Assembly (NCBI GenBank): GCA_023053575.1
Contig: JAKZAP010000009.1
Coordinates: forward strand, 23,727,869-23,791,868
Direction of reading: 5' to 3'
Length of the DNA stretch: 64,000 nucleotides
Origin: Branchinecta lynchi
Lineage: Eukaryota; Arthropoda; Branchiopoda; Anostraca; Branchinectidae
Shown here: piece after piece, positions 34,576 through 46,859 of the stretch
How positions within the stretch are numbered: the stretch's first letter is position 1
How the letters are laid out: the number at the start of each line of letters is the position of its first letter
The notes under the pieces: model-generated
What the model saw: the letters and a program-made list of their open reading frames with translations, nothing else
Told to the model about the DNA's origin: nothing
Databases searched by the model: none
Position numbers and translations under genes: made by a program

Positions 34576-35802
34576 TATAGGTGAGCTTAGTGCTTACAGG
34601 GTAGTATGATACGGATAAGTTACATAGCTGATTTGGCCACATCGACGCTGATATGACATCCAAAAAAGAAAAATTACATCCAGTTCAGCCTATGAAGAAC
34701 GATGGACCTGAGGTAACCATTTGGTTGCCCGATTGCTCTGCCATCTCACTAACCTGGTATGGAGCTATGAGAAAAACCTTTATTGCGAGACAAGGTCACT
34801 ATCCTTCTGTTTTTCTGCAAATCTTGAGCCAGATGTCTAATAATATGGATAACACTATATGCCTGGGGTAACCATTTGGTTACTGGTTGTTTGCAAGTCC
34901 TCTGGCTCCGATCAAGTTGGGAATTTTGGAACAAAAGTTATGTCAATCGATAGCTCTTAAATTGAGCTAAAAAGCAAGCTATAGAAAATCATCGTACTGT
35001 CCTGCATCACCCGTTTAATTAAAGTCTAAAACATGTATTTTTCGTATTTTTGACATCTTCAAAATCAACCATGTTTGCACACAAGATGTACAAACCCTAT
35101 GGCATATAGGGGAGTGAAAAAAAATCAGTGATACAGTTCAGAACATGCGCTTTCCCGTGGTAGATCGCGCTCAGACGTTGAACAGTTACTGCAGAAAAAA
35201 ATCATTAACTAACGGTAGCCAATTGGTTACCATAGGTATGAAAGGGTTAAGTAAACATTCAAATGTCTTTTAAGAAAAACTGCAAGTCTGTGGTGTTATT
35301 TGCTTTCTGCTTATCATGTTTAGTCAGATCAGACTGGTGCCTTTATTGGTTTGTTACTCAGTTGACGGTGTTGACTTAATTGTATAGGAATTCCATACGG
35401 TTGTGACATACTTTGTGATGTCGCGTGTTTAGGACCTAACATAGGATTTGATTGCACCAAGGTCGTTTTATAAATCGAAACGCGACCTAAGCCTTGCTGG
35501 CAGCTCGGCTCTTTATACAGGACGGTTTGCTGAAAGTGCAACCGAAACATCCGAATTCATATTGATCCCTCGCACATCATCTTAGAGGGATAACTAGCTG
35601 ATCAAGAAAAAAACCTGAAAAATCACGGTTTTCCATTTCTGTATTAAGAATATATATTCTCCGATAGGAATGAACTACAATTTTTCATTTTCTGAGGTAA
35701 AATAGATCAAATGGGCGTGACTTCATGCTTGTGTGGAATTGTGATGCAGCTTAGTTTAGACCAATTTTACTTGCTACAGAAATGAAAACTTTCTAGCACT
35801 AA

Positions 35803-36296
35803 AAGCCTTTTTCCGCCACATAATTGTGGGCCACACACTTCTGAGTGTTTGTCGCAGAAACGCTATTGTGCGCCACACAGTCGAGTCACGAGTTGAAACT
35901 CGCGGAAACTCTGTTTTGTCTATTTTTTCGCGGTAATTTCAAATATCTGAAAATGAAAATAAAATTCATGTAAAATCTCAGTCAATAGAACTCCTTATTT
36001 CCATACCATTCTGCAAAAAAAAAATCCTCAGTTTCACGTCTATAAGCTTGAAAAAGTAGTTAGCTTTGGTGTTTCGACACTATTTTGCTGCTTAGTTTGT
36101 ATTTCCTGCCAGAATCGAGCCACAAAATTGACAATCACCTCGCCAGTTGTTTGTCGACTTTGAGCCACAAAGCGAGCCCCGAAAATCGTGTTGGTCGCGG
36201 AATCACACTTATGGGCCGCACAAAAGACCGCGGAAACACTTTTTTTTAGCCATAGTCGACCCACAAACTATTTGTGGGAGCACAGAAAAATGCCTT
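35803..36296. mobile_element. MITE, PIF/Harbinger-like (copy 2)
   Basis: Second copy of the 25639-26135 element in the same orientation: left end AAGCCTTTTTCCG, right end CAGAAAAATGCCTT, flanked by taa. Many point differences from copy 1 suggest both are old. Confidence 0.72.
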
Positions 36297-36407
36297 AAGA
36301 GGGTGCCACATCTGCTTTTGTATTCAAACCTGGAATAACAATCTTGGACAGCTATCAGACATTCTCTAATGGTAAAATACTAGGGTCAAACACTTGTTTC
36401 TTATGCT

Positions 36408-38187
36408 TAGGGGAGAGTCGGGTAGTATGACATGGCAGGTAGCCTAGTAGCCTATGACACACTCCCTTAACTATTGGTTTTATTGGTTTTATTTATCTGT
36501 GCTCACAGCAGCTAAGAGACATCTGCTATATGAAGGAGTAAGTAGAAAAAATAATAATAATCTGTATTTAAAGCCAGAGGCCATATACATGAACAGGCTA
36601 TACACTAATTAACCAACTAAATTAAACAAAATATAACAAAAATTCAACTTCTATTCTCTCGAAATTTCACTCCTTCATCGATAAATCTACACACTTTACA
36701 TATTATCTGCGCCAATGTACACTCCAAGATGTCTGGAAGCCGCAAATTCCCCCCAAGCAGAGACACCCTTGTCGATAAGGTGCTGTAACATAGGATAGCC
36801 ATTTCTTGCAGGGACCTAGGTAAGGTATTTTATTATCAAAAGCAGTCCAGAAACTGCTGGATATTCACACAATATAGGAGGAAGTGCAGGTAGTATGACA
36901 CACTTTTTGTTGGCTTGTATGACACATGTAATAGTACCCCACTTATCTTTTGACATGTAGGATTTTCTATTGTATCTGGATGGTTTTGTTATTTCTTCAG
37001 TAATGTAAGTATTGAGGCTCAGAATATGCAATAAAAATGTACAAAACCTTCGTTTTCCGGGTTCAGTCACCCGTGGGGGGTATAGGGAGGGGGAAAGACC
37101 TTGGAACCATGAGGAACTGTTTATCATGGTACCAAGTTTTTTTTTGTTTTTTTTTTAATAAAAGTTTTTGGGAGAAGTATAATAAGAAAACTTAAAAATT
37201 AAAGATTTGTCATACTGGACCCAGGGTGTGTCATACTACCCTTCACCGGCGGGTAGTATGACACAGTGACAATGTCCAGAATAGCATAGGGGAGATGTGG
37301 GAGAGATGGGACATTGTACCGTTGTGAAGAACACTTTGTTGAGAAATTTCGCCTGAATGACGGACGACACGTCATCTATCAGTAAGGATACACGTGTAAA
37401 TGCGAAGAATCATAGCTGACATATCCGTTGTAAACATTCATTGAATAGATACATGTGTTTTCCCGAAGAAATCCACAAATATTTTTATCAGAGATTTTAG
37501 GTGAGAGATTTTGTATGGGTGTTTGAGTAAGAAAGAGGGTCCGGTTTTTATGAAATATCTTTTGACCAATTCATTCGAAGGTAATGATTACTTTTGCCTA
37601 CCAGGAACACAATTTAGTGGGGCCGCAGAACGTCATGTGAAAGCCCTGACTTTCGATGTTTACCTTTTGCAGTAGCTTGTTGGATCAATACTGCTACAGG
37701 CTTTGTCTTATGTTTTATTTTATTTTTTTAAAGTTGACAACCGGTTTGTTAAAAACTAAATTCAGTCAAAAAGGGCTCTGTGTCCCAAGTACCCTTAAGC
37801 ATGTCCCAGAGTACCCGGGGGTCAGGGTACTCTGGGACAGAAGATGAGGGCTAGTAAAATCGGCGGTACCAAAAAGACTAATCAGGTTGGTAAATAATCT
37901 GTAAAAAATCTGGAAGAAAGCACAATCAATTCCACTTAATTCGGCACCAAAATCAAGTAACTTGGCCAAAGGGTTCCATGGATATCCAACATGCACTTGA
38001 ACATGTCCCAGGTTACCCACATCTCCCCTACTCCAGAAAAATAGTTAGAGAGGAAAATATGAAAAGCATCCCAAAGATTCTGTAGGGAACGCAGTACTTG
38101 CTGCCAAAAATTTGGTAACATACATAACAATTTCAAGGAATTAAAAACAAATAAACAGAATGTGTCATACTACCCGATTCTCCCCTA
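36408..38187. mobile_element. TA-flanked MITE, GGGGAGA family (copy 2), carrying nested insertions
   Basis: Ends TA-GGGGAGAGTCGGGTAG and CTACCCGATTCTCCCC-TA. Comparison with 29667-30525 (inverted) shows two insertions absent from copy 1: a LINE-tail-like piece from about 36548 to 36710, beginning (aat)n and reading ctttaaatacagatt on the minus strand, and a complete TA-flanked element at 37287-38030. Confidence 0.83.
37287..38030. mobile_element. Nested TA-flanked MITE, GGGGAGATGTGGG family
   Basis: Ends TA-GGGGAGATGTGGG and CCCACATCTCCCC-TA, with a further inner match (gggacat). The host MITE's empty site is visible in copy 1 near 29840, where the corresponding sequence is gccta-ctattc without the insert, proving insertion at a TA. 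An internal palindrome around ggtactctgggac lies at about 37790-37835. A short hammerhead-element fragment (gaagaatcatagctgacata) is included at 37405-37445. Confidence 0.85.
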
Positions 38188-38714
38188 AAGTTGCGATCAC
38201 ATGCAATACAGTTGTCCAAATAGATTTGTGTCATCGAACAGGGGTGAAATACTATGTCCCTGTAAATACTTTTTACACAAATGTTCTAACAATGTCATTG
38301 CCCGATGTTTGAGAACCAGTTTGACATTGCTAATTTTAGCAACTTTAATATTTTAGCCCTCTTCAACAGTAACATTGGCCTTTTCCCAACATTTTTTTTT
38401 ATTACAGAACTGTTTCAAAACAATTGAAAAAGTAAATTTGGCCAACCTTTGATTAGAATTTTCTCTTGTCAAAAGGTTACAATGTTGCCAAAAGAAAGAA
38501 GCAATTGTGTTGCGAGAGCAACACTTTGGTTTTGTCCTCGTTTTTTTTTTTTTTGTTTTTTTTTTTCCTATGTCTCCGATTTCATTTTATTCCTGGTAAC
38601 TGAGAAGGGTCTAACCTGTGCGGTTTTAACGGAAAGTGTGGACCTTAGGCCGGATTGATGAATATGACATTACATTTTGGAAAGCTCCGTAGAACTCTTG
38701 CCTGGGGCCAATAA

Positions 38715-38900
38715 GGAATCAGAATCAGAATCAGAATCATTTTTATTTGCCCAATATCTTTACACAAAGAAAAAAATAACCTGGGAGGTCAACAATTTAT
38801 GCGCGTCATGAAATACACAAATAAAACACTCAATATATACAATTAATCCACATTTTGTCAAATCTCTTCATTGTCTTCTTCGCAAGCCTACGGTTTGCGA
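38715..38900 (-). mobile_element. LINE 3' end with (GATTCT)n tail
   Basis: On the minus strand gggcaaataaaaatgattct is followed by tandem gattct units at about 38715-38742. The coding part is not recognisable. Typical CR1-like tail; family by tail only. Confidence 0.5.
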
Positions 38901-41752
38901 AGTGAAGTGGAGTTGTATAGCCTATATCAGAGAGGACTATCTGAAGTTGTGTAGCGAACCTTTCGTTTCATCAAAAGATGTTTCTGCTTTCGAGTGGAAA
39001 GCTCCGTTCTAGCACGCAAGCAGGCAGGCACCAGTTTCAAATTGAAGATGGACTAAAATCCATAAGTGTTAAATATATGCGGCAGTTACCCGGCCCCACA
39101 GCCAACATATCTTCTTTGAGTGATAAATAGAAAAATCTACAGAGACAAAAAAGTGGTTTTTTCCCACGGGTCCGAAAGTGCTGCCATCTATTGTTTCTGT
39201 CCATGTCTGCGACGATTTCAGCTGAGTTTATAAAATTTTTTTTTTGCACTTTGGTTTGTGGTAGAGTACCGGTATCTGATGTGCCTCTTAAACTTTAAAA
39301 GTTCTCTCATTGCTAAAGAAACTAGAGCTTATCCTTTGCTCCTTTCTAAGTCGTGACGTTAGAAAGTTGGCCTACGGCAAAAAAGTCAACTTTTGAACCA
39401 AGACAGGTAGAATTTTTTTTCGACGGCAATCGATAGCCATTGATGAGCTGATCAAAGTATATGTCATCCATTTTTTGGTACAAAAATTCCTTCATGAGAT
39501 ACACCAGTTTGAAAATTTCAAAGGGGTTGACAACTTCATAGTAAGGTACATTGAAACAAAAAATAGGCGATACCAGTTATGATACATATAGGGGACTTTT
39601 AAGCAACAGTCGACTGTTAGCCCATAATCATCGTTGGTAATGAGGGGTTTGCAGCTTTTGCTAGTTGGTATACCTGTTATTTGTTTCCGGAGTATTCGAT
39701 GGTAAGAACAATTTGGTTCCCAATGGTAAGATATGCAAGGGACTTGTAAGTAATAATCGGCTGTTATGCTACAATCATCTTCTGCGATGATGGGCTTGCA
39801 GCTTTTGCTAGCTGGTGTACCCATTATTTGTTTCCGGTTAACTTAATGTATATCACGGGAGACGGACTTGTAAGTAGGAATCGGTTCACGAGGGGCTAGG
39901 AATTTTTGCAAATGGGTGCACATTGTATTCGATTTCTATAAATCTGACGGTAAGAAAGTTTGTGTCGATGGTCTATCAATGTAACCGAGGATTAGCTGTT
40001 TACACACCGGATACAAACGAAAATGTAAAGCAATGAGGTAGTTTCATAATAATTAATAGTGTCATCTATGGTATTTTAATCCTGAAAAGTTACGGATAGC
40101 TTTCTATTACCAACTAGATTATATAAGATATTGTTCCAAGTTTTCATCCTTCACGATGTCTACGATTGAAAAGGATAAAGTACAACTGACTGCAAAGTTA
40201 ATTTAGTCCCTTCTTCCTATATTATTTTGTTGTTGTTTTTACAACGCTGAAGAATACCTTTTGATCATATGATTAATTTTTTTAGAACATCCCGTTTAAA
40301 AAGCTTATGCTATAATCATCTTCAGCGATGAGGGGCTTGCAACTTTTGATAGCTGGTATATCCATTATTTGTTTCCGGTGAATTTGATGTCAATCACGGG
40401 AGACGGACTTGTAAGTAAGAATCGGTTCACGAGGGGCTAGAAATTTTTGAAAATTGGTGCACATTGTATTGGATATCTGTAAATATGACAGTAAGAAAGT
40501 TTGTATCGATGGTCTATCGCTATAACCTAGGATTAGCTGTTTACGCAACGGGTACAAACGATACGGTAATGTAAAACAATAAGGTAATTTTGTAATAATT
40601 AATAGTGTCATCTATGGTATTTTAATCCTGAAAAGTTACGGATAGCTTTATAATATCAACTAGATTATATAAGATATTGTTCCAAGTTTTCATCCGTTAC
40701 GATATCTACGATTGAAAAGGATAAAGTTCAACTTCGACGGCAATCGATAGCCGCTGATGAGCTGATCAAAGTATATGACATCCATTTTTTGGTAAAAAAA
40801 ATTCCTTTATGAGATACACCAGTTTGAGAGTTTCAAGGGGTTGACAACTTCAGTAGTAAGGTACACACTGAAACCAAAAATAGGCGATACCAGTTGTGAG
40901 ACATTTAGGGGACTTGTACGTGACAGGCGACTGTTAGCTCATAATCATCTTCGGCAATGAGGGGTTTGCAGCTCTCGCTAGTTGGCGTACCTGTCATTTG
41001 ATGAACAATTTGGTTCCCAAATGTAAAACATGCAAGGGACTTGTAAGTAATAATCGGCTGTTATGCTACACAAATCTTCAGCGATGAGGGGTTTGCAACT
41101 TTTGCTAGTCGGTGTACCCATTATTTTTATCCGGTGAACTTGATGTCTATCACGGGAAAGGGACTTGTCAGTAGAATCGGTGCACGAGGGGCTAGAAATT
41201 TGTGCAAATTGTTGCACATTGTATTCGATTTATATAAATCTGACGGTAAGAAAGTTTGTATCGTTGGTCTATCGCTGTAACCTAGGATTTACTGTTAACG
41301 CAACGGGTACAAACGATACTGTAATGTAAAACAAGGTAGTTTCGTAATAATTAATAGTGTCATCTATGGTATTTTAATCCTAAAAAGTTACGGATAGCTT
41401 TATAATGCCAACTAGATTATATAGGATATTATTCCAAGTTTTCATCCGTCACGATGTCTACGATTGAAAAGGATAAAGTTCAACTGACTGCAAAGTCAAT
41501 TTAGTCCCTTTTTCCGATATGCTTTTGTTGTGGTTAGGGAAATCGATAGCCCTTGAAGAGCTGATCAAAATATATGCCATCCATTTTTTTGAACAAAAAT
41601 CCTTCATGAGAAAAACTAGTTTGAAAGTTTCAAGGGGTTGACAACTTCAGGAGTAAGGTACACACTGAATAAATATTCTTTAAGCCCAAGCTGACTTTGA
41701 AACATTTATTCAAATAATGTTTACAACGGATACGTCAGCTATGATTTTTCAT

Positions 41753-41796
41753 CAGCGATATTTCGGCCCTTCTTGGCAAGGGTCCTCGTCAGGCTG
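41753..41796 (-). ncRNA. Hammerhead ribozyme, minus-strand copy of the foldback pair
   Basis: Minus strand: stem I CAGC (41793-41796), CTGACGA (41786-41792), stem II (41765-41785), GAAA (41761-41764), TAT (41758-41760), cleavage base C (41757), stem I GCTG (41753-41756). Core complete. Confidence 0.75.
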
Positions 41797-41886
41797 TCAA
41801 TCTTCTGGTTCAGTTTCGGGAAAGAAACAAACCTTTCGGGAAGGAAACAGGTTTGTTTCCTTCCCTAAATTGAACCAGAAGATTGA

Positions 41887-41930
41887 CAGCCTGACGAGGA
41901 CCCTTGCCAAGAAGGGCCGAAATATCGCTG
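41887..41930 (+). ncRNA. Hammerhead ribozyme, plus-strand copy of the foldback pair
   Basis: Stem I CAGC (41887-41890), CTGACGA (41891-41897), stem II GG(A)CCCTT / AAGGGCC (41898-41918), GAAA (41919-41922), TAT (41923-41925), predicted cleavage after C 41926, stem I GCTG (41927-41930). All invariant bases (C3 U4 G5 A6 N7 G8 A9, G12 A13 A14, U16.1 H17) are present. Stem III is only the self-complementary AUAU, as in Penelope-type hammerheads (which read GAAACGUC) that need a dimer to cleave well. It lies sense in SNRNP27 intron 1. Confidence 0.78.
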
Positions 41931-43272
41931 ATGAAAAATCATAACTGACGTATCCGTTGTAAACATTGTTTGAATAAAATACACACTGAAACCAAAAGTA
42001 GGCGATACCAGTTGTGAGACATGTAAGGGACTTGTAAGCAACAGTCGACTGTAAGCAACAGTCGACTGTTAGCTCATAATCATCTTCGGCAACGAGGAGT
42101 TTGCAGCTTTTGCTAGTTGGTATACCTGTTATTTGTCTCAGGTGTATTCGATGGTAAGAACAATTTTGTTCCCAATTGTAAGACATGCATGGGACTTGTA
42201 AGTAATAATCGGCTTTTATGCTATAATCATCTTCAGCGATGAGGGTTTGCAACTTTTGATAGCTGGTGTATCCATTATTTGCTTCCGGTAACTTTGATGT
42301 CAATCACGGGAGACGGACTTGTAAGTAAGATCGTTTCACGAGGGGCTTGAAATTTTTGAAAATTGGTGCACATTGTATTTGATTTCTGTAAATATGACAG
42401 TAAGAAAGTTTGTATCGATGGTCTATCGCTATAACCTAGGATTAACTGTTTACGCAACGGGTACAAACGATACGGTAATGTAAAACAATAAGGTAGTTTT
42501 GTAATAATTAATAGTGTCATCTATGGTATTTTAATCCTGAAACGTTACGGATAGCCTTCTTCCGATATTGTTTTGTTGTTGGTTTTACAACGCTAAAGAA
42601 CAGCTTTTGATTATGTGATTATTCTTTTTAGAACATACCGTTTTAAAAGCTTCGATAAGTTGAGAATTTTAGCATTTAACCGACAGCGAAGAAACAAAAC
42701 CAAAGTGTTGCTCTCGCAACACTTTAGCCGGCGAAGCCGGACAAAGGTTGCCGCAACACTTCACGTTGCCCGGGCAACGTAGGTCTAGTTGAGTTTTGTT
42801 TTGTCACAACTTTTGGCGATTCTGTTTTGTTTGCAAGTGCTAAAACTTTGGTATGAGAAACTAATAAAGTGTCCATTTTGAATAGTTCTGCCAACGATCT
42901 GAGTTACGATGTGTTCGAATTTCAATGTTTTACCTTGATTCATTGTAGAAAAGAAATTTTTTGGAAACAGGAATTTGGTGACTGAAACTACACTGCAGAA
43001 GTGGGGTGAAATGAATAGACATAGTTTCCTTTCATATATGCTTTAAGAGTTTTATTTGTATAAGAGATGAAACATGGTTTGCAATGTAAAAATAAATTCA
43101 GAAAGCCATGATGTTTATGCTCTGTAGCACTTGCATATAAAATCAGAGTGTTGACAGCCTAGGCAGCTTGGTGGTTTTTGACATGTTAGAGTTAGGCTAC
43201 TATTAGTACGTATATGGGAAACAGAGAGACATTGCCTGAATTATCATGCTTAACTGTACTTGGTTTATCCAG

Positions 43273-43384
43273 GTCGCCAACTGAGAGAAGACGAAGTCCA
43301 GACCGTAAGCGTCGAGATGACAGAGGAGATCGGGAACGGTGGGGCCGTGATGGCAGGGAAGACAGGGGAGAGAGGAGATATCAG
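43273..43384 (+). CDS. SNRNP27: SNRNP27 exon 2: Arg/Asp-rich segment
   Basis: Acceptor TTTATCCAG, donor CAG/GTAAAA. The first base completes AGG with exon 1; then 37 codons end in phase 0. It encodes SPTERRRSPDRKRRDDRG and a further RD/RE/RG-rich stretch ending ERRYQ, an extension of the RS-like domain found in this family. The following 8.2-kb intron carries a hAT element and a LINE. Confidence 0.82.
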
Positions 43385-44452
43385 GTAAAATGTGCTTTTG
43401 AATTAAGGTATGAAGAAGTCTCATTCAGATTTTGGAGTACTAAGACTAAAAAAACTCATGAGGACAGATTATCGAAATTTGTCAGATTTGTCTTTGTTTT
43501 TTCTATAAACAAATGTTCTGTAGTAACGCTCAGAACAGCAAAACTGTGGGCAATTTGTTGAAGGACCAGTCTTACCTATACCAATAACGCAACCTACTTC
43601 CGTGATCAGTCCAACTATTTCTAAGCCCGGAGACCCAAATTTCGTACGGTACATTCTAACCCCTCGACGGTTTTCAGCGAGAAGTTTCTCCATCAGAAAA
43701 AACGGTAAGTAGTTTCCCTGTTTTTGCCATAAGTCATCGGGTTTCGGAAATGGCTAAAACAGCTAAAACCGTGGGTTATTTGTTGAAAGCAGAGCCTGGT
43801 TTTAAAGTAGTCAAATATTTTAAAATATTGTATGTTAAAGAATAAATAGTGCGAGGGATCCTTTAAAGAGATTCGGTTTTGAAGTGTTCAGCTATGCTAC
43901 CAGTAACTGGAACATCAACAGTGAACAGTGCAAGGTGTCCTTGAAATCAGCAATGTTTTCTTATAGTGGACATATTGCAGGATTTGATGAAGGGCTTACC
44001 AGCCGAATTCCAATGTCTTATTCATCATCTGAAGTTCTTTTAGTAGTGTCTTTTCTTCTCCTTTCTCTTGTGGGGTTTGTCTCTTCTTCTTTGGTAGAGT
44101 TTTGGCCGTTTCGGACAGCAGTGAAATCCACTCCTGATTTTTCTTCAATTTTCTACTCAGTTCTGAGTAGCAGTTGTCGCCCTCCATGGCTGTGGTTAGA
44201 TTGCTTCACTAAAGCATTGTCCAAATAGGTGTAATAAGCTGAATAGCGCTAGGATATAAGCGGTGTTTACGTCTTACACACGCCTCGTTCGGCGTTGCGA
44301 CGCAAGTACAATTTTTCGAGCTTCGAAAGATCAGAAAAGGTGCTCTTAAGTCCAAGAAAACAATTTGAAGCCCTTAATATTGTAAAAAGCTGCTAATTAA
44401 CGGTTGGACAGGCGTTGGTCCTCGAACTAACAGTATATAGTTGTAACAGAAC

Positions 44453-45510
44453 CAGTGGTGTGCCAAGTACTTCTAATTTTTACTTAAGTACAGGTACCAA
44501 GTACTCGAGGAATTTTTTCCTTTTTATAAGTACTCTTATAAAAGTACTTCAGTACTCAATTGAGTACTTCAGAACTTTCGTACTCAAGTATTTAGGTAGG
44601 CTTATTACGGTAGGCTGGCAAAAATCCCTGATCAAAAAGTAAGGACCAAACAACACAGTTCCGATCTGAGGGATATATCAAGTCAAGTTTTGGAGATCCC
44701 TAGACGCAGTGACGGGACACCTATATAACTTCGTAAAGTGTGTCTGTCCGTCTGTCTATCTGTTAGTATAAGAACTCGAATGAGTTGATAGGCTATATTG
44801 TTTAAACTTGGTTTCATGTCCTTTGCGTCAAAAGTACAGGTCATTCATAGATGGTATTGTAGCCCTACATTTAGGGGTGAAGTTTAAACTTCAAGCTAAG
44901 GTTTGCTTCAGGGGGTGAGAGACCAGAATCCCCGTCATTTGTTTTGGTCCCTTGGTTGTCCTTTTGACCTGACGTGTTCTTTTTGGAATTGAGGAAGTCC
45001 AATCTGTTAGAACAAAAAAAAAACTTAACCAGTTAGCTTCCCTGCATTCTCTGCCAGTGTCGGACAAAATGGTGACACATTCACTAACAGTCGGGATTGT
45101 CCCAAGCCTCTTTGCATTAGTGGACGGGAACTTCCCACAAATTTACGGAACGGAATATAACGGAGTTGCAATTTTCAGTTTTAAATTTTCCACGGAACTG
45201 AGATGTTGTCAGCTCAAGGCTACATACCTAGGAAGAAAAGCTACATAATTAGCTATTCTTCAAAGAACCACTGCAGGCTCACACAAAGTATCAGTAGATC
45301 AATGATGTCCATTCAGTTTCAGTGAAAACGGTAAACCTGATACTGAAAATCGTGCTAATCGAACTCACCGTTATGAAAATACCCTTAAGTACTTCTATTT
45401 TTTACTTAAGCACGAGTCTTGAGTTCTTCTGAAGTCTTCTACTTAAGTAGATTACAAGTATTCAATTTTTTACTTAAGTAATTACTTAAGTACTTTTACT
45501 TAAGTCACTG
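44453..45510. mobile_element. hAT-type element with 8-bp target duplication, AAGTACTT-rich ends
   Basis: Starts CAGTGGTGTGCCAAGTAC and ends ACTTAAGTCACTG, flanked by aacagaac at 44445-44452 and 45511-45518. Both ends are built from degenerate tacttaag units (44463-44595 and 45380-45505), inverted to each other. The ~800-bp interior has no intact transposase. Part of it (about 44640-44890) resembles the Pearl-like family, so it may have captured or received another repeat. Confidence 0.85.
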
Positions 45511-46372
45511 AACAGAACAAACTGTGTTCTTTTGAAGAAAAGTTGTTTCTTCAGCTTGCAACAAAGTAGAACTTTAGTGCTACTCCTCAACGCGGCCTGC
45601 TGGCGGAACCAGCCAAGCAATCTGATCGGCTCTACATAAGGGAAAATAGAGCATGGCTCTATTCTCCTTATTCGCCTTATTACAGCGCTCCGAGGAAAAG
45701 AGGAACCTGCAATAAGCCTTATACGCCGTAATACACCTTACAACACGTATTTGGAGAATGCTTAAGGTTGAGGGAGTAGGAAAGTCCGAAGGTGGATAGG
45801 AATATCGTCTTCCCATCCTCTTGGCTTATTTTGTCGTTTGCAAGCGTCGTTGTGGATGGGTTGAGTTTGGCTTTACCGAACGCTTCTTGGAGGATTTCGG
45901 CATCTTCATCAGTTCCATCATACGGAAAAGATGTGATTTTTTCAACTTTTTGATGAAAATGCCGAGAATCCGTCTGGGGGATTCTATACTCTGGATGACT
46001 ATCTCTCCCTGCCGATGCAGAATCTCCGGGTACCTGCGGAAGAAAGCAAGAAGCGGTATCAGAGCTGCTCCCAAAGATCGCCGTGATCGTTTGACACGGG
46101 ATTTGAGTCGTTGAGTTTGAGTCGTTACAGACACGTTAACTCCTTCTTCCTGAGGCTCAGTGGCGCGTTTTGGACTGAAAGGCACAGAAAACTTGACTAC
46201 GCAACTTTCGGCCATCAAACCGACCTGGGGGATTAGATAAAGATACAGGGACTTATTGTCGACCTTCTGTGTTATCTCGAACCCCCTCCTTAGTGTTCCC
46301 AAAGCTAGCTGGTAGGCCCTTGCCCCTTATGCACTGTAATTATGCACTTATGCACTGTAAAAGTTCGCCTTT

Positions 46373-46438
46373 GGCCGTGTTGACTAACACATCGGGATAG
46401 TAGCCAAGAGGTCGTGCGTTCGATTCCTACTCCCGGCA
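46373..46438 (+). repeat. tRNA-like sequence (pseudogene or SINE head)
   Basis: tggccgtgttgactaacaca resembles a D-arm with box A. cgtgcgttcgattcctac is a good T-arm with box B (GGTTCGAATCC-like), and ctcccggc could be a 3' acceptor strand. The 5' acceptor strand does not pair with it, so a functional tRNA is unlikely. Confidence 0.4.
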
Positions 46439-46859
46439 CACAAACCTTTTGCTTTTTTTCTACTAACTCAAAAGTCGAATTCTCGGAACTTCCCGGAAAC
46501 TCTAATGGTTGTAACGAGAATTTTCATACTCTCAATATCGACTCAGGGTACATTTTTGAAATGTCAGCTAGCTTCCCGAGTCAACTTTGAGTCAAGTTTT
46601 CTGTTCCTTTAATCATATAGGTTATCGTCTATTCGCTGTATTATGTACCTTTCTGTTCAACTCGGATTCCAGTGAAGACTGTAACGGGGCCATATGACTG
46701 TCTCACGTTTGTCACAATAGAGAGGATACGCTCTCGCCAGTAGCAATAACGGAACTTACAGGTTAGAGGGGGGGGGGGGGATTTTACACCGCACTTTCCA
46801 AAAAAATCCGCTAGAAAAGTAATGCTGATCTTAAAGGACACCTGAATGAAGATTAACAT

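Larger units (their letters stand above)
41670..41979. mobile_element. Hammerhead-ribozyme foldback element (retrozyme/Penelope-like, non-autonomous)
   Basis: A 310-bp insertion flanked by an 11-bp target duplication, tacacactgaa at 41659-41669 and 41980-41990. The uninterrupted tandem copy at about 40862 shows the empty site. Two ~120-bp arms lie head to head, each with a complete hammerhead (41753-41796 minus; 41887-41930 plus), around a centre rich in ggaaacaggtttgtttcc. The outer left end (gcccaagctgactttg) is missing on the right, where the element stops at gaataaaa. No protein is encoded. By structure it should be mobilised by an autonomous Penelope-like reverse transcriptase; that partner is inference. 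Confidence 0.85.
39420..42600. repeat. Tandem array of a ~0.8-kb unit, four copies, one interrupted
   Basis: Copies begin at cgacggcaatcgatagcc or an equivalent: 39420-40260, a 5'-truncated copy about 40310-40735, 40735-41525 and 41540-42600. Each unit contains its own ~147-bp sub-repeat (gaggggtttgcagcttttgc ... gacttgtaagtaa). On the minus strand the sub-repeats stay open in one frame and read SKSCKPLIAEDDY- and ITADYYLQVP-like peptides in three copies, without any recognised domain. The fourth copy is interrupted at 41670 by the hammerhead foldback element. Lies in SNRNP27 intron 1. Confidence 0.85.

Noticed and set aside
45826..46302. 158-codon minus-strand frame
   Set aside because: Basic, no domain, no splice partner, adjoins LINE sequence; not defended as a gene.
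46373..46438. Functional tRNA gene
   Set aside because: T-arm and D-arm look real, but the acceptor stem does not pair.
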